A stretch of DNA of 64,000 nucleotides from Bradyrhizobium barranii subsp. barranii (lineage in GTDB: Bacteria; Pseudomonadota; Alphaproteobacteria; Rhizobiales; Xanthobacteraceae), in assembly GCF_017565645.3 (NCBI RefSeq), contig NZ_CP086136.1, positions 6,121,501 to 6,185,500 on the forward strand. The letters run 5' to 3'. The notes under the pieces were generated by a model. That model was given only the letters and a program-made list of their open reading frames with translations, did not search any database and was not told the DNA's origin. Shown here one piece after another: positions 59,713-64,000 of this stretch (positions are counted from its first letter, which is position 1; each line of letters starts with the position of its first letter). The position numbers were made by a program, and so were the translations under genes.

Positions 59713-60789
59713 TCAGCCGGCCTGACCGACCGGAACCGCGCGCGGCTGCGCCTGCGCAGATTGTCGCGAGGCCAGCCGCTCCATCTGCATCACTGCAAGC
59801 GTGAGCACGACGATCGCAACCGCCTGATGCGAAAGCGCGAGGTCGATCGGCACCTGGTTGAGCAGCGTGAGGATCCCGAGCACAGCCTGCAGGCTGACCG
59901 CGGCGAACAGCCAGAGCGCCCCGCCGGCCGCCGTGCGCGAGCGCACCGCATCGAGCGCATGCAGCGCCGCCAGCACGAACAGCGCATAGGCCGTCATGCG
60001 GTGCTCGAACTGCACCGTCAGCACGTTGTCGAACATGTTGCGCCACCACGGCGTCTCGAACCAGAGCCGGTCGCCTGCGGGAATGAACGCGCCGTCGATC
60101 TGCGGCCAGGTGTTGTAGGCACGCCCGGCGCGCAGACCCGCGACCAGCGCGCCGAAATAGATCTGGACGAAGGTCACGATGAGCAGCAGCACGCTCGTGA
60201 ATTTCAGCCGCGCGGGCGCAATGATCTGCGGACGCCCGGCGAGCCGCCGCACCGTCCAGACGATGCCGGCGAAGATCAGGAGCGCGAGCACCAGATGCGT
60301 CGCCAGTCGATATTGCGAGACCTCGACACGTTCCGTCAGGCCCGAGGCCACCATCCACCAGCCGACGGCGCCCTGGAGTCCGCCAAGCGCGAACAGCAGC
60401 CACAACCGCCGCCTCAACTCACCCGACAGGCCGCCGCGCCACAGGAAGAACAGGAACGGCAGCAGATAGGCCACGCCGATGAAACGGCCGAGCAGCCGGT
60501 GGCTCCATTCCCACCAGAAAATCTCCTTGAACTCGGACAGGCTCATGCCCGCATTGAGCTCGCGATATTGCGGAATTTTCTTGTAGGCCTCGAAGGCCTC
60601 GGTCCACTGCGCCTCCGACAACGGCGGCACGCTGCCCGTGACCGGCTTCCATTCGACGATCGAGAGGCCGGATTCCGTCAGCCGCGTCGCGCCGCCGACC
60701 AGCACCATCAGCGCGATGAGGGCGGCCACGGAAATCAACCACCAGCGCACGGCGCGATGCGGGTTGGTCGGAGCGAAAATCGTCGTCAT
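59713..60789 (-). CDS. ctaA: Heme A synthase (CtaA/Cox15)
   Basis: A 358-residue inner-membrane enzyme with eight segments that converts heme O to heme A for cytochrome oxidase. Conserved His ligands are seen in [18 protein letters not shown] near residue 95, and in later helices ([51 protein letters not shown]). The sequence [19 protein letters not shown] at the start is typical of the alphaproteobacterial type. It faces a small DUF2842 gene across a 110-base gap. Confidence 0.97.
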   Translation of the reverse strand: MTTIFAPTNPHRAVRWWLISVAALIALMVLVGGATRLTESGLSIVEWKPVTGSVPPLSEAQWTEAFEAYKKIPQYRELNAGMSLSEFKEIFWWEWSHRLLGRFIGVAYLLPFLFFLWRGGLSGELRRRLWLLFALGGLQGAVGWWMVASGLTERVEVSQYRLATHLVLALLIFAGIVWTVRRLAGRPQIIAPARLKFTSVLLLIVTFVQIYFGALVAGLRAGRAYNTWPQIDGAFIPAGDRLWFETPWWRNMFDNVLTVQFEHRMTAYALFVLAALHALDAVRSRTAAGGALWLFAAVSLQAVLGILTLLNQVPIDLALSHQAVAIVVLTLAVMQMERLASRQSAQAQPRAVPVGQAG

Positions 60790-60899
60790 TTCAGGGGCAA
60801 AACCAAGCCTTGTTGCAAAGAGACTTGAACCGGACTGCGTGCCCCTTATAGTCCCCCGCTCCCGCAGCGCAAGTTACGCGAAGGCCGCAGCATTCCGCC

Positions 60900-61121
60900 A
60901 TGACGATCCGCACCCGCAAGTTCCTCGGCGCCATCCTGCTCCTGGTGCTGGCCACCGTCTGGGCCCTGCTCGGCATGGCGCTGGCGCAGATGCCGTGGAT
61001 CGCCGAGTCCGGCTGGCGGCAGGCGATCTACTACGTGGTGGTCGGCATGGGCTGGGTGCTGCCGGCGATGCCGATCGTGAGCTGGATGCAGCGGCCGGAT
61101 CGGGTCAAATCTAATTCGTAA
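60900..61121 (+). CDS. DUF2842 small membrane protein
   Basis: A 73-residue protein with two membrane segments (about residues 8-30 and 40-62) and the family end (VVVGMGWVLPAMPIVSWMQR). DUF2842 proteins are small membrane proteins of alphaproteobacteria with no known role. It is divergent from ctaA, and its last 11 bases overlap the convergent deacetylase-like gene. Confidence 0.88.
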   Translation: MTIRTRKFLGAILLLVLATVWALLGMALAQMPWIAESGWRQAIYYVVVGMGWVLPAMPIVSWMQRPDRVKSNS

Positions 61122-62154
61122 CGCTGGCGGTCGGTTTCACCGGCGCGAAGGCAACTCCGGACACCAGCACACGCAGCATGCGCAGTGATTGTATCCGGCC
61201 GTCCCAGGAAATCCGCGGCAGTGCGCGCAGATTGGTGCGCCCCTCCGCGTCCACGATGCCGGGGATGGTCGAGACGGCGCTGGCAAAGCCGGCCTCCTCC
61301 GCCATGACGACATGGCTGCGCCGGAAAGACGAGCGATCGCCGAACGGAAAGGCCAGATGCCTGATCTCGCGGTCGAAGGCCGCTTCCGCCACCGCCTTGC
61401 CCATCGTCATCTCGCGCAACGCGGCTGCGTCCTTCATGTTGGCGAGAACGGGATAGTTCACCGTCGCGCTGCCGACCGTGACCAGCGGATCCGCCGCAAG
61501 CTTTGCCAGATCCTCCCAATCCATCGACGCTTCGCGCGAGAGCGCGGCGAGGTCGATCCGGTAGCGCGTGCAGAGATCGGCGATCGCAGCCGACAAATCC
61601 GCCGGCGGCAACGAGCGCAGCCAGCTCTCGACGAACGAAAACAGCGCCTGCTTCTCGGCGTTGCCTGTGACGGTGAAGCGCTGCTCCTTCTCGCCCATCA
61701 TCAGGTTGATGCGGCTCTCGCGCGCGATCATCCGCTCGAGCCCGAGCCACCAGGCCTCTCCGACTCCATCGGGAAACGCGGTGGGCACATAGATCGTGAA
61801 CGGCACGGCGTGGCGCGCCAGCACCGGATAGGCGAAGCTGATGAGGTCCTTCTTGGCGCCGTCGAAGGTCAGCGCCACGAAGCGCCGCTTCTCCGGCAGC
61901 GTCACCGCGCGGCGGCAGACATCGTCCATGCCGAGGAAGTCATATCCCCACTGCTTCAGCGCACCAATGGCGCGATCGAGAAATTGCGGACTGATCTCGC
62001 TTTCACGCAGCGGCTGAAACGCGCCGCGCCGCCGCGGCCGAACGTGCTGAAAGCGCAGGATCGCGCCGGCGCCGCGGCTGCGCAGCGCAGCCTGACCGGT
62101 GAACCAGACCAGCTCAAGCCGCAACCGCTCCAGCCATCTGTCGTCGGATGCCAA
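61111..62154 (-). CDS. Polysaccharide-deacetylase-fold protein lacking metal ligands
   Basis: A 347-residue protein read from a TTG with AAGGTGG upstream. The NodB-like domain spans about residues 90-320. In active enzymes motif 1 is TFDDG and motif 2 H-S/T-x-x-H-P. Here motif 1 reads LTFDGAKKDL and motif 2 VGSATVNYPVLANM, so the second Asp and both His of the metal site are changed. The later motif LAFPFGDRSSF is kept. Deacetylation is therefore unlikely; a carbohydrate-binding role fits better. It faces a CelD-like acetyltransferase in an apparent exopolysaccharide locus. Confidence 0.85.
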   Translation of the reverse strand: MASDDRWLERLRLELVWFTGQAALRSRGAGAILRFQHVRPRRRGAFQPLRESEISPQFLDRAIGALKQWGYDFLGMDDVCRRAVTLPEKRRFVALTFDGAKKDLISFAYPVLARHAVPFTIYVPTAFPDGVGEAWWLGLERMIARESRINLMMGEKEQRFTVTGNAEKQALFSFVESWLRSLPPADLSAAIADLCTRYRIDLAALSREASMDWEDLAKLAADPLVTVGSATVNYPVLANMKDAAALREMTMGKAVAEAAFDREIRHLAFPFGDRSSFRRSHVVMAEEAGFASAVSTIPGIVDAEGRTNLRALPRISWDGRIQSLRMLRVLVSGVAFAPVKPTASVTN

Positions 62155-62266
62155 TGTCCCACCTTCGCGTTCGCCTGATTGTCATTACCCTTTGTTGACA
62201 TTTCTTTGCAAAGGTCGGCCACAGGCCGAAATACGCAAATTTTTCGTTTCTCGACAGGTTTCGTGA

Positions 62267-63448
62267 ATGACCATGGCTGCGGCGATGCAAAGCCGGACGG
62301 CAGAATCGCCAGCGCGGTCCAAAGCGAGCCGTATCGCGCATGTCGATATCGTCACCGATCTGGCCGAGGCCGAGACGGTCTGGCGCGCGTTCGAGGAGAG
62401 CGGCCACCTCTTCACGCCCTACCAGCGCTTCGACCTGCTCAGCCCATGGCAGCGGCTGGTCGGCAGCCACGAAGGCGCCAGCCCCTTCATCGTCATTGCC
62501 CGCGACACCGAGCGCCAGCCGCTCCTGCTGCTGCCGCTCTCGCTGCGGCAAGGCCACGGCGTGCGCACGGCCTGCTTCATGGGCGGCAAGCACACCACCT
62601 TCAACATGGGCCTGTGGAACGCCGCGTTCGCCGCCGAGGTCGCCAGCGCCGATCTCGACGCGCTGCTTGCGCCGCTGCGCGAGCATGCCGACGTGCTCGC
62701 GCTGACGCAGCAGCCGCTGCGCTGGCACGACCAGCACAACCCGTTCGCGCAGCTGCCGCGGCAGAGTGCGATCAACGGCTGCCCTCTCCTGGCGATGGAG
62801 CCGGGCGGGCCGCCCACATCGCGGATCAGCAACTCCTTTCGCCGCCGCCTCAAGAGCAAGGAAAAGAAGCTCCAGGCGCTTGCCGGCTATCGTTATCACC
62901 TCGCCACCACGGATGCGGACGTCACCCGCCTGCTCGACTGGTTCTTCCGGGTCAAGCCGGCGCGGATGGCCGAACAGAAACTGCCCAACGTCTTTGCCGA
63001 GCCCGGCGTCGAAGCGTTCATCCGCAGCGCAAGCCTGTCGCCGCGCGGCGAAGGCCGCGTCATCGACATCCATGCGCTCGAATGCGACGACGAGGTGATC
63101 GCGATCTTCGCCGGCGTCGCCGACGGCCAGCGCTTCTCGATGATGTTCAACACCTACACGATGTCCGAGCACGCCCGCTACAGCCCCGGGCTGATCCTGA
63201 TGCGCTACATCATCGACCGCTACGCCGAACGCGGCTACCGCTCGCTCGATCTCGGCATCGGCTCGGACGATTACAAACGCATGTTCTGCAAGGACGACGA
63301 CGACATTTTCGACAGCTTCGTGCCCCTGACCGCGCGCGGAAAACTCGCGGCGATGGCGATGTCCTCGCTGAGCCACGGCAAACGGCTGGTGAAGCAGAAC
63401 CAGATGTTGTTCGATCTGGCGCGGCGGCTGCGGCAGACGTTCGGGTAG
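62267..63448 (+). CDS. GNAT acetyltransferase of the CelD/FemAB type
   Basis: A 393-residue protein with two related half-domains. The C-terminal acetyltransferase part shows MFNTYTMSEHARYSPGLILM and ERGYRSLDLGIGSDDYKRMF, typical of the Acetyltransf_6/CelD group that acts in cellulose or exopolysaccharide formation. The acceptor is unknown. It is divergent from the deacetylase-like gene by 112 bases and lies upstream of an ExoP-like gene on the other strand. Confidence 0.9.
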   Translation: MTMAAAMQSRTAESPARSKASRIAHVDIVTDLAEAETVWRAFEESGHLFTPYQRFDLLSPWQRLVGSHEGASPFIVIARDTERQPLLLLPLSLRQGHGVRTACFMGGKHTTFNMGLWNAAFAAEVASADLDALLAPLREHADVLALTQQPLRWHDQHNPFAQLPRQSAINGCPLLAMEPGGPPTSRISNSFRRRLKSKEKKLQALAGYRYHLATTDADVTRLLDWFFRVKPARMAEQKLPNVFAEPGVEAFIRSASLSPRGEGRVIDIHALECDDEVIAIFAGVADGQRFSMMFNTYTMSEHARYSPGLILMRYIIDRYAERGYRSLDLGIGSDDYKRMFCKDDDDIFDSFVPLTARGKLAAMAMSSLSHGKRLVKQNQMLFDLARRLRQTFG

Positions 63449-63466
63449 GCGTCACAGCCTCTGGTC

Positions 63467-63562
63467 TCGTAGGGTGGGCAAAGCGAAGCGTGCCCACCAC
63501 GTCTCCCGCAGTCGTTGAAAGGTGGTGGGCACGGCGCAAATGCGCCTTTGCCCACCCTACGA
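63467..63562. repeat. Palindromic intergenic repeat (TCGTAGGGTGGGCAAAG type)
   Basis: TCGTAGGGTGGGCAAAGCG at the left faces GCCTTTGCCCACCCTACGA at the right, with TGCCCACCAC facing GGTGGTGGGCA inside. This is a well-known family of dispersed palindromes in Bradyrhizobium. It lies between convergent genes. Confidence 0.9.
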
Positions 63563-63581
63563 TTCCGAGCTCGTGGAGAAA

Positions 63582-63641
63582 GGCCCCTCACCCGGCTTCG
63601 CTTTCACGAAGCCACCCTCTCCCGCAGGGGCAGAGGGCGAG
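63582..63641. repeat. Second intergenic repeat (CCCCTCACCCGG type)
   Basis: AGGCCCCTCACCCGGCTTCG leads into a small inverted pair (GGCTTCGC / ACGAAGCC) and ends CCCTCTCCCGCAGGGGCAGA. Similar CCCTCTCCC...GGGGAGAGGG stretches are common between Bradyrhizobium genes. It directly adjoins the stop of the ExoP-like gene. Confidence 0.65.
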
Positions 63642-63643
63642 AA

Positions 63644-64000
63644 TTACGCCGCCACGCCGCGCGGTGCTTCGGCCGCGTCCGACGGCTGCACCGGCCGGCT
63701 CAGCATCGTCACCTCGCTGAATCCGACGGCCCGCAGCTGCTCGCACATCAGCGTACGGGCATCCGGCGCCATCGAGGCATCGGGCACCACGACGGCGCGG
63801 GCATGCGCCGTCAAGAGTTCGGCCGGGAGGTCCGAGGCGCTGCCGGCGTCCACCAGCACGTGGTCGTAGGCGCGGAGCAGTGCATCGATCGCGAGCGTCA
63901 CCCGCGGCGATTGTAGCAGGCTGCGGTCGAAGCCGGGGCGGCCGGCCATGACCAGGTGCAGCCGCGAGAGCTTGTCGCGGGTGATGATTTGCGCGAACGA
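63644..64000 (-). CDS. C-terminus of an ExoP/Wzz-like exopolysaccharide transport protein (partial)
   Basis: The last 118 residues are in the window; the start lies beyond base 64000. FAQIITRDKLSRLHLVMAGR and YDHVLVDAGSASDLPAELLT resemble the C-terminal tyrosine-kinase-like ATPase domain of Wzz/ExoP chain-length proteins, where the second stretch corresponds to the Walker B region. The tyrosine tail typical of autokinases is absent; the protein ends in an Ala/Pro-rich stretch. It fits an exopolysaccharide locus with the two genes before it. Confidence 0.65.
   Translation of the reverse strand, partial: SFAQIITRDKLSRLHLVMAGRPGFDRSLLQSPRVTLAIDALLRAYDHVLVDAGSASDLPAELLTAHARAVVVPDASMAPDARTLMCEQLRAVGFSEVTMLSRPVQPSDAAEAPRGVAA

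Overview
The window is chromosomal DNA from an alphaproteobacterium, most likely Bradyrhizobium or a close relative. The evidence is uniformly GC-rich coding sequence, the tig-clpP-clpX-lon order, a glnB-glnA operon with a sigma54-type promoter, an ICE-like (Irr-type) box before a siderophore receptor, and several families of intergenic palindromes of the kind seen in Bradyrhizobium. No integrase, transposase, phage gene or CRISPR array was seen. This is core genome with small accessory islands.

Layout. 1-11372 (minus strand) is a complex I operon running nuoA-B-C-D, an FkbM-type methyltransferase, nuoE, a 66-residue membrane protein, then nuoF-G-H-I-J-K-L; nuoL leaves the window at base 1. 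11621-15403 is an iron-uptake operon (TonB receptor, PepSY membrane protein, small membrane protein) behind an ICE-like box. 15438-18742 is a MarR regulator facing a Rieske oxygenase and an MFS transporter, with a palindrome between and a short leader ORF coupled to the oxygenase. 18885-21208 holds a small membrane protein, tRNA-Asp, an HU protein and peptidase T. 21392-29140 is a divalent-metal efflux island: a Cys-rich CDF transporter divergent from an accessory protein, a CzcCBA pump and a His-rich CzcD-like CDF.

29264-31503 holds a methyltransferase, two small proteins, tRNA-Val and a GFA-family protein. 31574-38438 is the protein quality-control block lon, clpX, clpP and tig. tRNA-Leu, a degenerate multicopper-oxidase-like protein and a GNAT-NAD(P)HX repair pair follow. 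42317-44406 is glnBA. 44521-54359 is a mixed block: asparaginase, slipin/NfeD pair, tautomerase, GlxA-type regulator, gamma-glutamyl hydrolase, AI-2E permease, monooxygenase and diguanylate cyclase. 54590-55535 is rplM-rpsI. 55694-59161 holds a thioesterase, an ECHDC3-like crotonase, a CoA-binding protein and an O-acetylhomoserine sulfhydrylase. 59363-61121 holds a secreted Tyr/Gly-rich protein, ctaA and a DUF2842 protein. 61111-64000 looks like an edge of an exopolysaccharide locus: a deacetylase-like protein lacking its metal ligands, a CelD/FemAB-like acetyltransferase and the C-terminus of an ExoP/Wzz-like ATPase.

The least explained items are the FkbM methyltransferase and the 66-residue membrane protein coupled into the nuo operon, a 12-histidine loop in NuoL, a 33-residue Cys/Arg-rich ORF behind a consensus ribosome site, the 15-codon leader before the Rieske oxygenase, and three enzyme-fold proteins that have lost catalytic residues.
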